DNA from: JAXMAO01 sp046350375
Lineage (GTDB): Bacteria > Planctomycetota > Phycisphaerae > UBA1845 > UTPLA1
Assembly: GCA_046350375.1 (NCBI GenBank)
Contig: JAXMAO010000004.1
Location: forward strand, 248,001-312,000
DNA: 64,000 bases
Reading direction: 5' to 3'
Every line of letters begins with the position of its first letter. The stretch's first letter is position 1. Below are positions 17,478 through 25,391 of this stretch, one piece after another. The notes under the pieces are model-generated. The model was not told the DNA's origin. It searched no databases and was given only the letters and a program-made list of their open reading frames with translations. The translations under genes were made by a program, and so were the position numbers.

Positions 17478-18329
17478 ATGACGGATGTTGCGGTCCAAGC
17501 CGGAGCCGGTTCGGGCGGCGTGTGGCGGCTGGGCGCGGTGGCGTATCTGAACGCGCGGCCGCTGACGGCGGGGCTGGCGGCCGAGCCGGGGGTGCAGGTG
17601 CGGTACGCGGTTCCGGCGGCGCTGGGCGGGCTGCTGGAGTCCGGCGCGGTCGACGCGGCGCAGGTGCCGGTGGTCGATCTGTGGCGGGCTTCGGGGCGGT
17701 GGGAGATCGTGTCGGACGGGTGCATCGCGTCGCAGGCCGAGACGCTGACGGTGCGGGTGTTCTCGCGGGTATCGCCGGACCGGCTGACGCGGCTGCACGG
17801 CGACCCGGAGTCGCACACGTCGGTGGCGCTGGCGCGGGTGTTGTGGCAGGAGCTGTACGGCACGCGGCTGGAGATTGTCACCGACGCCGGGCCGGGCGAG
17901 TGCGAGGCGGAGCTGCGGATCGGGGACAAGGTGGTGGCCGCGGCGCCGCGCGGATTCGGGTTCGAGGTGGACCTGGGCGGGGCGTGGCGGCACCTGACGG
18001 GGCTGCCGTTCGTGTTCGCGGTGTGGGCGGCGCGGGCGGGGCGCGACTGGTCGGCGCTGGCGGCGCTGCTGGAGCGGGCGCGCGACGCGGGGGTGTCGCA
18101 GGCGGCGGCGCTGGCCGAGCGGCACGCGCGCGAGCACGGCTGGCCGGTGGAGCTGGCGCGGCGCTACCTGTGCGAGACGCTGTGCTACCAGCTGACGCCG
18201 GCGATGCGCGACGGGCTGGCGCGGTTTTTCGAGCTCGGCCAGCGGCACGGGGTGTTGGGGCGTGACGCGGCGGATGCGGAGAGCGGGCATGCCGGCGGAC
18301 GATCTCGACTCGATCGGGCCAGACACTGA
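17478..18329 (+). CDS. mqnA: Chorismate dehydratase MqnA (futalosine menaquinone pathway)
   Basis: A 283-residue member of the MqnA/MqnD substrate-binding-like fold. Key stretches: VAYLNARPLTAGL (about 16-28), SDGCIASQAETLTVRVFSR (about 80-98), GECEAELRIGDK (about 139-150), and DLGGAWRHLTGLPFVFAVW (about 164-182). MqnA converts chorismate to 3-(1-carboxyvinyloxy)benzoate, the first step of the futalosine route to menaquinone. No other mqn gene lies in the window. The final about 40 bases overlap the start of the next gene, and the last 20 residues (Ala/Gly/Arg-rich) look like a tail beyond the conserved fold. It may be translated from a leaderless transcript. Confidence 0.9.
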   Translation: MTDVAVQAGAGSGGVWRLGAVAYLNARPLTAGLAAEPGVQVRYAVPAALGGLLESGAVDAAQVPVVDLWRASGRWEIVSDGCIASQAETLTVRVFSRVSPDRLTRLHGDPESHTSVALARVLWQELYGTRLEIVTDAGPGECEAELRIGDKVVAAAPRGFGFEVDLGGAWRHLTGLPFVFAVWAARAGRDWSALAALLERARDAGVSQAAALAERHAREHGWPVELARRYLCETLCYQLTPAMRDGLARFFELGQRHGVLGRDAADAESGHAGGRSRLDRARH

Positions 18330-18951
18330 CATATACTGTCTGGAATGCGGATATAACCTGCGCGGGCTGACGGGCGAACCGCGCCGCTGTCCGGAGTGCG
18401 GCCATCTGAACCCGCTGGGCGAGGCGATTCTCCCGGCGGCGCTGATCCGCGCGCAGCTCGACGCGCTGGAATCGGCCCCCGCCGCGGCCGTGGCGGTGAC
18501 GCTGCTGGCGCTGGTGGTCCTGATGCTGACCGCGAAGCTGATGGCCAACGGCATCGGCGATGGCCTGCTGGCTCTCTTTTCGCTCGCAGTCGTGGCGTTT
18601 TCGCTGGCGGTGTCGTGCTGGGCCTGGAAGACGTTTCGCACGTCGTGCGGCGGCGATCCGCGGGCGGCGCGGCTGTTCGCGCGGTTTCAGGCGGTCGGCG
18701 TGGTGATGTGCGTGGCGACCTTTCTGCCGCTGCTGGGGCTGCTTGACTTTGCCAATAAAGGGGCCGCTGCGTCGAACTGGGTCGTCCAGCGAGGCGCCGT
18801 AGTTGCGGGCCTGGTTGGGGCCGGCGGCGCGTGGGTGCTGGGCTACCTGGAGTACCAGCGCGTGCGGCGGGAGATGCGGGCATTGCAGCGCGACGTGGCC
18901 GTGCGGACGGCGCGGCACGTGCTGCGCCAGCGACTCGGGAAGCAGCGCTAG
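18289..18951 (+). CDS. Zinc-ribbon membrane protein, unknown function
   Basis: A protein of 220 residues with an N-terminal zinc ribbon, CLECGYNLRGLTG...CPECG (about 15-36), a motif seen in many uncharacterised planctomycete membrane proteins. Four hydrophobic segments follow (about 60-80, 88-110, 130-155, 168-188), then a basic helical C-terminus. The ATG at 18289 is chosen because GGAG lies 7 bases before it; a GTG at 18262 in the same frame has no such site. It overlaps the mqnA 3' end by 41 bases and is probably co-transcribed. Function unknown. Confidence 0.75.
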   Translation: MPADDLDSIGPDTDIYCLECGYNLRGLTGEPRRCPECGHLNPLGEAILPAALIRAQLDALESAPAAAVAVTLLALVVLMLTAKLMANGIGDGLLALFSLAVVAFSLAVSCWAWKTFRTSCGGDPRAARLFARFQAVGVVMCVATFLPLLGLLDFANKGAAASNWVVQRGAVVAGLVGAGGAWVLGYLEYQRVRREMRALQRDVAVRTARHVLRQRLGKQR

Positions 18952-19002
18952 CCGGGCGGCGCGGCCGGAGTGGCGCGACCGCGGGCGTGCGCGGCCCGGG
19001 CG

Positions 19003-19668
19003 CTACGACGGGCTGCCGGCGGCCGGCGCGTCGGGCTTTTCCGCGCCGGCTTCGAGCGTGACGGCGACCGACAGTCGCATGACCGTGGCGACCTTCTTGC
19101 CGATGGCCCCGTCTTCGATGCCGAAGTCGGCCAGCTTGATGTTGAAGCTGGTGCGAATGGCGAGCCGGTCGTGCTCGGCGTCAGACTTGGCGCGCTGGTA
19201 GACCAGGGTGACCGGGAGGTCGGCGGGCTTCTCCTGGCCGTGGATCTGCCACTTGCCTTTGAGCGTGGCCTTGGCGGTCGACTTGGTGATCTTCACCTTG
19301 TCGATTCCCTCGACCACGAAGACCGCGTCGGGGTTCTTCTCGGCGTCGATCCAGCGCGGCGAGAGCATGTGCTGGTTGCGCATGGCGTTGCCGGTGTCGA
19401 GGCTCTTGAAGGGGACGCTGATCTGGCCGATGGCCGAGTCGAGCACGGCCGGATCGAGCGTGAGCGATCCGTGCAGCTCACGGCTGGTGCCCTTGAAGGT
19501 TTCGCCGGGCGCCTTGGAGACGAGGTTGACGGAGTTCTTCACCTTGGGGGCGACCTTGAACGCGGCGCGGCCGGCCCGGGCATCGGCAAAGCCGGCAGCG
19601 CGGGCGTGAGTCGGCCAGGCGATCAGCGAGACGAGCAGGACGGCTGCGAACGGCGAACGCGCGCGCAT
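19003..19668 (-). CDS. YceI-family periplasmic protein
   Basis: A protein of 221 residues with a signal peptide (about 1-24, ending ARAAG). The rest has the YceI lipocalin-like beta-barrel pattern: NSVNLVSKAPGETFKG, LHGSLTLDPAVL, DTGNAMRNQHML, WIDAEKNPDAVF, KGKWQIHGQEK and ADFGIEDGAIG near the end. YceI proteins bind long isoprenoids or amphiphilic molecules in the periplasm; the ligand here is unknown. ATG start with AGAGGA upstream. It converges with the zinc-ribbon gene. Confidence 0.87.
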   Translation of the reverse strand: MRARSPFAAVLLVSLIAWPTHARAAGFADARAGRAAFKVAPKVKNSVNLVSKAPGETFKGTSRELHGSLTLDPAVLDSAIGQISVPFKSLDTGNAMRNQHMLSPRWIDAEKNPDAVFVVEGIDKVKITKSTAKATLKGKWQIHGQEKPADLPVTLVYQRAKSDAEHDRLAIRTSFNIKLADFGIEDGAIGKKVATVMRLSVAVTLEAGAEKPDAPAAGSPS

Positions 19669-19714
19669 CGGAAATCCTCTCCATGTGGGGTGCGGTGTCG
19701 GCCTGCGAACGGGG

Positions 19715-20080
19715 TCATCGTATCGCGCGCTGCCGACCGCGACCAGCCCGGCGGCGCCAGGCGACGAGGGCGGCGAGCAGTCCGCTGCCGGCGATCAGCG
19801 GCAGGGCGGCGTCGAGCAGTCCGAGGACGAACATGGGGCGCGAGACGAACTCGACGCGCGGTTCGCCGGCGTCGGCGAAGGCGCGTTCGAGCTCGGCGTC
19901 GCGGGCGTCGGCCGGCTGGTAGGGCTCGTTCACCAGGACATGCGTCTTGGTGAACAGGTATTGCGGCGCGCCGGCGGCGCGGCTGGCGCGGTGGCCGGAG
20001 ATCAGCGAGATCGCCAGCACGAGCGCGGCGAAGGCGAGCCAGAGATATGGCGAGCGCACTGGCAGGCTCGGGCGGCGCAT
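19715..20080 (-). CDS. Membrane protein with two transmembrane segments, unknown function
   Basis: A protein of 121 residues. The start at 20080 is chosen because AAGGA stands just upstream and it gives MRRPSLPVRSP before the first membrane helix (about 12-30, YLWLAFAALVLAISLI). A periplasmic or outer loop of about 60 residues with a charged segment follows, then a second helix (about 83-105) and a basic tail. The topology resembles small bitopic envelope proteins, but I recognise no family. It lies 46 bases from YceI on the same strand and could share its transcript. Confidence 0.6.
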   Translation of the reverse strand: MRRPSLPVRSPYLWLAFAALVLAISLISGHRASRAAGAPQYLFTKTHVLVNEPYQPADARDAELERAFADAGEPRVEFVSRPMFVLGLLDAALPLIAGSGLLAALVAWRRRAGRGRQRAIR

Positions 20081-20212
20081 GGCGGGTCCTTCGCAACGAA
20101 CTGTTCCCACGGGAACTGGATCAGAGCCGGGACTACCCGAGAGTGCGTCACAAACGATCGGGCATCGTGATATGATAATGCTGTCGGGACGGTGAATCGA
20201 TCGAGGCTGCAC

Positions 20213-20797
20213 ATGACGCTACCGCGGGACGAGCATCGCAATCTTCTATTGGGACTTGTCGACCGATATTCGCCGATAGACGACCGCGACGCCGAGAACA
20301 AGCAGTTGGCGAAGAGGTTCATCCGTGGCCACGTGCGGTGCTTCGATCCGCAATATGAACCTGGTCACCTGACCGGCTCAGCGTGGCTGATCGATACCAC
20401 GGGTACACGCGTGCTGCTGACGTTACATCGCAAACTCGGGCGCTGGATTCAACTTGGTGGGCATGCTGATGGCGAGTTGGACCTCCTCGTGGTCGCAACG
20501 CGAGAAGCACGAGAGGAATCCGGTATTCTGCTAATCGAGGCGGTCTCATCAGAGATATTCGACGTTGGCGTGCATGCGTTCGCGGGAGACGAGAGCGCGC
20601 CCGGCCACGTGCACTACGATGTGCGGTTTCTGTTGCGGGTGATCGGTGATGACACATTTACGCCCAGCGACGAGTCCATAGACTTGCGCTGGTTTACAGC
20701 AGAAGAATTGCATGCGCTTGACGTGGACGAATCCGTAGCACGAATGTGCGTCAAGTGGCGCCGCTGGAATTCCGCAACGTCACAATTCTCTGGATGA
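20213..20797 (+). CDS. NUDIX hydrolase
   Basis: A protein of 194 residues from the ATG at 20213 (AGG 6 bases upstream); a GTG at 20192 in frame is an alternative. The Nudix box is LGGHADG...VATREAREESGI; the REAREESG part is canonical, while the first Glu of the textbook G-x5-E-x7-REUxEExGU is shifted, as in a known GGHADG-type subgroup. Nudix enzymes hydrolyse nucleoside diphosphates linked to another group. Its coding sequence is much less GC-rich than flanking genes (for example GCATCGCAATCTTCTATTGG at 20234), which suggests transfer. It converges on a second NUDIX gene 25 bases away. Confidence 0.85.
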   Translation: MTLPRDEHRNLLLGLVDRYSPIDDRDAENKQLAKRFIRGHVRCFDPQYEPGHLTGSAWLIDTTGTRVLLTLHRKLGRWIQLGGHADGELDLLVVATREAREESGILLIEAVSSEIFDVGVHAFAGDESAPGHVHYDVRFLLRVIGDDTFTPSDESIDLRWFTAEELHALDVDESVARMCVKWRRWNSATSQFSG

Positions 20798-20822
20798 TGG
20801 GCGTGGCGCGGGAGTCGAACAA

Positions 20823-21479
20823 TCAGTTCGGCAAGGTGTGCTCGGAGGATGATTGCACTACTTCGTGTCGCGTCATCGCGTCTACATAGAATCGCGACCA
20901 ACTCTCCAGTTCATCCCGGATGCACCACAACTCCGGTAGCGTGAGCCATTGGAGCTCTGCGATTGGTCTCTCCTTCTTCTCCACCGTTCCGGGGTCGCAC
21001 AGCTTCCAGCGGTGAATAATCCCGATATGAACACGACCAACTTCGGTCGAGTCGTCATTCACCAAGGCAATAGCGTCATTCGAGTGATCGCAGTTGATTC
21101 GGACTTCCTCGTGAACCTCTCGCCGAACCGCCGTCAGGTACCCAGCGCGAGACATCACCGCGTAATCCCTATTGAACAACGGATCATCGTCGGTGGGGTT
21201 GATGTGGCCGCCGATGCCAATCGATCGGCGACCGACGAGACGCTGCTCACCCACCCGCTTCCCGCGAAGGTAGCAGAGATAGCGATCTCCGTAGGTCAGC
21301 ACGACATACGGAATGATCTGTTTGAATGTGGCATCGCCCTCCATCGGATCGCGTGGCCTGAACTCCACTTTCTTGCAATCGAAGAACTCACGAAGATACG
21401 GCTCGATCTTATGAGATAAACCTTGAAAGACTCCGACTTGTTCAAATACGCTGCGGCTGACTACTAACACCTGTTCCAT
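20823..21479 (-). CDS. NUDIX-fold phosphoesterase-like protein
   Basis: A protein of 218 residues beginning MEQVLVVSRSVFEQVG, the usual start of a NUDIX-like family. Other family features are FKQIIPYVVLTYGDRYLCY, RGKRVGEQRLVGRRSIGIGG, HINPTDDDP and the box remnant VRREVHEEVRI. An in-frame ATG four codons upstream is equally possible; neither has a strong ribosome binding site. It is predicted to hydrolyse a nucleotide derivative in the cytoplasm, with unknown substrate. GC content is low for this window, like the adjacent NUDIX gene, and the next gene upstream (40 bases) is on the same strand. Confidence 0.75.
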   Translation of the reverse strand: MEQVLVVSRSVFEQVGVFQGLSHKIEPYLREFFDCKKVEFRPRDPMEGDATFKQIIPYVVLTYGDRYLCYLRGKRVGEQRLVGRRSIGIGGHINPTDDDPLFNRDYAVMSRAGYLTAVRREVHEEVRINCDHSNDAIALVNDDSTEVGRVHIGIIHRWKLCDPGTVEKKERPIAELQWLTLPELWCIRDELESWSRFYVDAMTRHEVVQSSSEHTLPN

Positions 21480-21519
21480 GGTTAATTGCATCCAATCCGT
21501 CGTTGTTGCTGGGCTGGCG

Positions 21520-21804
21520 CTACGGCGACGCGTGCAGCAGGGCATTCCGCATTGCCATGTCGCTATCCACCCCCAACTGGTTCGCTAGCGCCATCGCAGC
21601 GATCAACAGTGTGCCAACGATTGCTTCCGATTGGTCCGCTTTGTAGCCGAGGCGGTCCCACTCTCCCGACGACCGTTGCGAAAGCGGGTGCAGAGCACGC
21701 GCTGCATTGAGAATTGCCGCTTGCTCCGGGTCACGTAGCTGGCCGCGATTTCGCTGTGCGGCAAACGCGACTCGAGCTTGGTCTTGGGCGTCCCGTAGTA
21801 GCAT
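21520..21804 (-). CDS. Small helical protein, possibly MazG-like (all-alpha NTP pyrophosphohydrolase fold)
   Basis: A 94-residue protein with ATG and GGAG 6 bases upstream. It looks all-helical; EAIVGTLLIAAMALANQLGVD followed by SDMAMRNALL resembles the second helical half of MazG-type pyrophosphohydrolases (pattern ExxD...LAxxxGIDxxxAL). The acidic EExxE metal motif of active MazG enzymes is not evident, so this may be an inactive or remote relative, or unrelated. It lies just upstream of the NUDIX-like gene on the same strand, in the same lower-GC block, and would fit a nucleotide house-cleaning or signalling module. Confidence 0.5.
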   Translation of the reverse strand: MLLRDAQDQARVAFAAQRNRGQLRDPEQAAILNAARALHPLSQRSSGEWDRLGYKADQSEAIVGTLLIAAMALANQLGVDSDMAMRNALLHASP

Positions 21805-21849
21805 GGAAAACTCCGACGATCCTGGCTCTCCACAGTAATCGGGCTAATC

Positions 21850-23709
21850 TCACGCGAACGCCGCATCCTTCCCGGCGTTCTCCTTCTTCAGAAAATCGTT
21901 CAGCGGGGCGTAGAACTCCATCATCGCCCGGGCCGAGAGGTCTTCGCCGGTGAAGTCGCGCAGCACGCTGCGCCAGTCGCGCGAGGCGCCCAGCGAGAGC
22001 AGCGCGTAGAGATACTCGCCTACTTTCTTGTTGCCGTAGTAGTTGCAGTCGTGCGGGTCGGCCTTGAGGATCTTGCGGCTGATGTAGTCGTGCAGTTGAT
22101 AGACGATCAGCGAGCACATGCCGTACTTGTAGTAGCCGCCGGGGTCGTCGTTGATGTGCGTCTTGCTGGCCGCGTCGCAGAATTCCTCGCCGCGCGGCGC
22201 GGGCGGGTCGATGCCCTGGCACTCGGCCACCAGCTCCCACCAGCGGGAGTTGTAGCGATCGGGCGGTAGGTCGGACTCGTACAGGTCGTGCTCGAAGCCG
22301 CCCATGGTGCCCCACGAGAAGGGCTGGAAGACGATGTTGCTGCCATCCAGCGCCTGGGCCAGCAGCCAGCGCGTCGAATCGCTGGGTTTCGACTTGAGCA
22401 GGCCGATCTCGGCGAGATAGGCCGGCTGACGGCTGGCGAGCGAAATCAGCTCGCCGATGGCCTCGTGGAAGGCCGGGTTGGCCCCGTCGCGGAAGAGCAG
22501 CGGCACGCTCGGCCGGCTGTAGCTGAGGAAGTAGTAGATGTGCCCGAGCTCGTGGTGGGCGGTGAAGAACCACTGGGCGTTGGGCTTGACGCTCATGAGC
22601 GAGCGGACGTCGTGGTCGAGGTCGATGTGCCAGGCCGAGGCGTGGCTGTTCTTCAGTCGCTTGCCGCCCGGCGGCACTTCGTACAGATCGCTGCGCGGCC
22701 AGAACGAGACGGGCAGCTTCGGGAAACCCATCGAGACGTAGAACTGCTCGGCCTGCGTCACGATCCACTCGCGGGTCTTGCCGGCAAAGAGCGGATCGAG
22801 GTCGACCGCCTCTTCGATGCCGGGCCATTCCTGACCCCAGCGGTTGGGCAGCCAGTGGGCCGGGATGCGGCGCGGCGCGGGCTGGCCGTAGCGCTGGGCG
22901 AGCTTGTGCTTGGTGTAGCAGTGCAGCTGCTCGTAGAGCGGGCGCGTCTGGTCGAGCACGGTGCGGCGCAGGCTCATCAGCTCGGTGGCGCTCATGCCAT
23001 AGTCGGCCGCGCCCAGGCCGAAAAAGCCGCTGAACTTCTGATCGCGGGCGACGGCGTTGCGGAGGCGCTGGAGCCGCGTCAGCCCGGCCCGCAGCGGCTG
23101 GCCGATGAGCTTGGAGGTGTTCCAGGCCGCCAGCCGCTTGTCGAGGTTCTTGGACTTCTCGAGGATTTCGTCGAGGTCGTTGGCCTTAACGACCCGCTCG
23201 GCGGCGCCTGGCTGTTGCATGTGATAGACGAATCCGTTCATGGTGGCGGCCTGCTGGGCCTCGGCGTCGGCCCGCTCCTGGACCAGTTGCGGAACGGTGC
23301 CGGGCGCCTGGGCCGCCATGAGGCGGGCGCGTTCGAGCTGCCGCGCGACGGCCGGTTCGAGCTGCCAGCGGGCGGCGCGGAGCCGTTCGATTTCGTTCAT
23401 GCGGGCCGGGTCGCCGACGAAGCGGTACATCTCCAGGTGGGCCTCGGCGGCCGTCTTGGTGTGCGCGTCCGAGACGTCGGTCGACGAGATCCAGTCGGCG
23501 GCGCTGGCGCGGGTGTAGATCGGCTGATAGCCGCGCTCGTAGCGGCGCAGGAAGTCGGCCGCCTGGTCGCGCGTGGTGCTGGTCTCGGCGACCGGACCGA
23601 CGGCGTCGCTGCAGCCGGTAAGCTGCGGCAGCGCGGCGGCGGCGGTGGCCGCGGCGGCGGACTTGATGAGCGTGCGTCGGGAAAGGCCGGTGGGTTGCGA
23701 ATCGGACAT
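21850..23709 (-). CDS. M2 family (ACE-like) peptidyl-dipeptidase, Tat-exported lipoprotein
   Basis: A protein of 619 residues. The start at 23709 has GAGGA upstream and gives a twin-arginine signal SRRTLIKSAAAAT with lipobox LTGC (C33). The gluzincin motif HHELGH puts HExxH at 386-390 and the third ligand at E416 in FHEAIGE, as in angiotensin-converting enzyme, with about two extra residues between. The WGQEWPGI and PNAQWFFTAHHELGHIYY stretches are also family features. It should release dipeptides from peptide C-termini at the cell surface or in the periplasm. Length matches single-domain M2 enzymes. Full catalytic residues are present. Confidence 0.9.
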   Translation of the reverse strand: MSDSQPTGLSRRTLIKSAAAATAAAALPQLTGCSDAVGPVAETSTTRDQAADFLRRYERGYQPIYTRASAADWISSTDVSDAHTKTAAEAHLEMYRFVGDPARMNEIERLRAARWQLEPAVARQLERARLMAAQAPGTVPQLVQERADAEAQQAATMNGFVYHMQQPGAAERVVKANDLDEILEKSKNLDKRLAAWNTSKLIGQPLRAGLTRLQRLRNAVARDQKFSGFFGLGAADYGMSATELMSLRRTVLDQTRPLYEQLHCYTKHKLAQRYGQPAPRRIPAHWLPNRWGQEWPGIEEAVDLDPLFAGKTREWIVTQAEQFYVSMGFPKLPVSFWPRSDLYEVPPGGKRLKNSHASAWHIDLDHDVRSLMSVKPNAQWFFTAHHELGHIYYFLSYSRPSVPLLFRDGANPAFHEAIGELISLASRQPAYLAEIGLLKSKPSDSTRWLLAQALDGSNIVFQPFSWGTMGGFEHDLYESDLPPDRYNSRWWELVAECQGIDPPAPRGEEFCDAASKTHINDDPGGYYKYGMCSLIVYQLHDYISRKILKADPHDCNYYGNKKVGEYLYALLSLGASRDWRSVLRDFTGEDLSARAMMEFYAPLNDFLKKENAGKDAAFA

Positions 23710-23858
23710 GGGAATCCTCGACAGTGTCGGCTGGTCGCCCGGCGCGGGAGGGTGCAGCCGCCCCGCGCCGGCGGGATTTGTACCGCGACCGGCGCGGCGG
23801 CTCAATGCGCGGGGTCGCCGGTGCGTGGGGGCCGCCGACCGGAGTATGATGGGCCGGT

Positions 23859-24620
23859 TTGCTGACCTTCTCGTTGCAATCCGGGTCGAACGGCAACGCC
23901 ATCTACGTCGAGGCGGGCGGCGTCCGGCTGCTGTTTGACTGCGGCATCTCGGCCAAGCTGGCGGCCGAGCGGATGGCCGCCCGCGGGCGCGACCTGCGCG
24001 ACCTGGACGCGCTCGTCGTCTCGCACGAGCACATCGACCACGTGCTGGGCGCGGGGGTGGTCCATCGGCGCTACGGGACGCCGGTGTTCATGAGCTACGG
24101 CACGCAGCGCGGGGCGCGCGAGTCGCTGGGCGAGCTGCGCCGCGCGACCCTGTTCGGCGCGGGCGAGCGGATCGAATTCGGCCCGGTGCGGGTGCAGACG
24201 TTTCGCACGCCGCACGACGCGCTGGAGCCGGTCTGCTTCGTGGTCGAGTTCGAGGGACGGCGCTTGGGCATTCTGACCGACCTGGGGACGCCGACGCGCC
24301 GGCTGGCGGAGCTGGTCGAGACGCTCGATGCGGCCTATCTCGAGAGCAACTACGACGCCGAGATGCTGGCGGGCGGGCCGTACACACCCGACCTGAAGCG
24401 GCGGATTCGCGGCGGCCGCGGGCACCTGTCGAACGGCGAGTCGGCGGTTCTGGCGGCGCGGGGCGCGGCGCGGCGGCTGCGGTGGGTGGCGGCGGCGCAC
24501 CTGAGCGCGGTGAACAACACGAGCGAGCTGGCGCTGGCGGCCCATCGGGCGGGCGTGGGGTCGAGCTTTCCGGTGGTCGTGGCAAGCCGCGACGCGGTCG
24601 GCGAGGTGCTGGAGCTGTAG
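23859..24620 (+). CDS. MBL-fold metallohydrolase, WalJ/YycJ-like
   Basis: A protein of 253 residues. The zinc motif HEHIDH is at about 56-61, preceded by GSNGNAIYVEAGGVRLLFDCG, and ILTDLGTPT and LESNYD lie downstream; this is the WalJ/YycJ exonuclease-like group. These proteins are linked to cell-wall control or mismatch repair in Gram-positives; the role here is unknown. The frame opens with TTG at 23859; GGAG lies 14-17 bases upstream and the ATG codons nearby are out of frame, so TTG is the best start seen, though not a strong one. A tRNA gene follows on the other strand. Confidence 0.82.
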   Translation: MLTFSLQSGSNGNAIYVEAGGVRLLFDCGISAKLAAERMAARGRDLRDLDALVVSHEHIDHVLGAGVVHRRYGTPVFMSYGTQRGARESLGELRRATLFGAGERIEFGPVRVQTFRTPHDALEPVCFVVEFEGRRLGILTDLGTPTRRLAELVETLDAAYLESNYDAEMLAGGPYTPDLKRRIRGGRGHLSNGESAVLAARGAARRLRWVAAAHLSAVNNTSELALAAHRAGVGSSFPVVVASRDAVGEVLEL

Positions 24621-24636
24621 GCGCGGCGGGCGGAAG

Positions 24637-24710
24637 CGTCCCCGGCTGGGCTCGAACCAGCAACCTTCGGCTTCGGAGGCCGACACTCTGTCCAATTGAG
24701 CTACGGGGAC
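24637..24710 (-). tRNA. tRNA-Arg (anticodon CCG)
   Basis: A 74-base cloverleaf on the minus strand. The acceptor stem pairs GTCCCCG with CGGGGAC, the D stem is GCTC/GAGT, the anticodon stem is TCGGC/GCCGA with loop CTCCGAA, and the T stem is GCTGG/CCAGC with loop TTCGAGC. The anticodon CCG reads CGG. The 3' CCA is not encoded. Confidence 0.95.
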
Positions 24711-25391
24711 GTCGGGCCGTTTCCTGGCCGGGCGGCATGGTATCGGCGGGCCATGACGGGGACAAGTGGGCTGCGGCCCGTGCGCGCAGCGGCCGGAGGA
24801 GCATGGCGCGCGCGTGGCGGCCGGAGCTGGGTCCGGCCTTGTGGGCGCGACGCAGGCCCGCCGAGAGGCGACGGCGGGCGCGGCGATCGTCCGCGTGCGA
24901 CCGAGGCGCGACGGAGGGCGCGGCGGGGCGGCCGGCGCGGGCCGCTAATGCTCTATTGCGTACCTGCAAGTAAACATTGGCGCGAGTCCGCAGGGGAGCG
25001 GCGGCGCACGACCCGGAAAAGTACGCCGCCGTAAATCAGGAGTTCGTCACAGGCGCCGCCTGTCCGGTAACGCTCGGCGCGGCGAGACGTTGCGACCGAG
25101 GTCTGAAAACGGGTCGCAAACGGGTCGGAACCCTCGATTTGCGACGGGTTTTCCGCTATTCTGTGGGGTGGAGGTGGCGCAGGTCAGCCAGGCCGCGGGT
25201 CCGCGGTCCGGGGGCGTTGGGTCTCGGATGGGTGGTCGCGACACAATTCGCGCTGCATTCACGAGATGCTCGCCGGGTCTGCGCGCCGCGGGTCAAGAAT
25301 TCGAGCCAGGTGGCGCGGTGCGCTGCCGGGCATGTTAAGGCGTCATTAAGAAACCGGATTCGGAACGGACTTGAAGGTGAAGGAGACTGGG
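24711..25391. other. Gene-free stretch between tRNA-Arg and the lamin-tail gene
   Basis: These 681 bases have no supported gene. The first 240 are very GC-rich and have open frames on both strands with no ribosome binding site and low-complexity Arg/Ala/Gly composition. The second half is less GC-rich and holds a repeated TTGCGACC element (25090-25145, described separately) and the AAGGAG ribosome binding site of the lamin-tail gene at 25380-25385. A TATTCT at 25156-25161 could be a -10, but no -35 fits. Confidence 0.5.
25090..25145. repeat. Three copies of a TTGCGACC element upstream of the lamin-tail gene
   Basis: TTGCGACC occurs at 25090-25097, its exact reverse complement GGTCGCAA at 25112-25119, and TTGCGAC again at 25139-25145. 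The copies form two inverted-repeat pairs with 14- and 19-base spacers. This looks like a regulator-binding region about 250 bases before the start codon, but no function is known. Confidence 0.4.

Noticed and set aside
24711..25370. Several 60-190 residue frames between the tRNA and the lamin-tail gene
   Set aside because: Arg/Ala/Gly-rich, no ribosome binding site, no recognisable domain, and present in all frames as expected for this composition.
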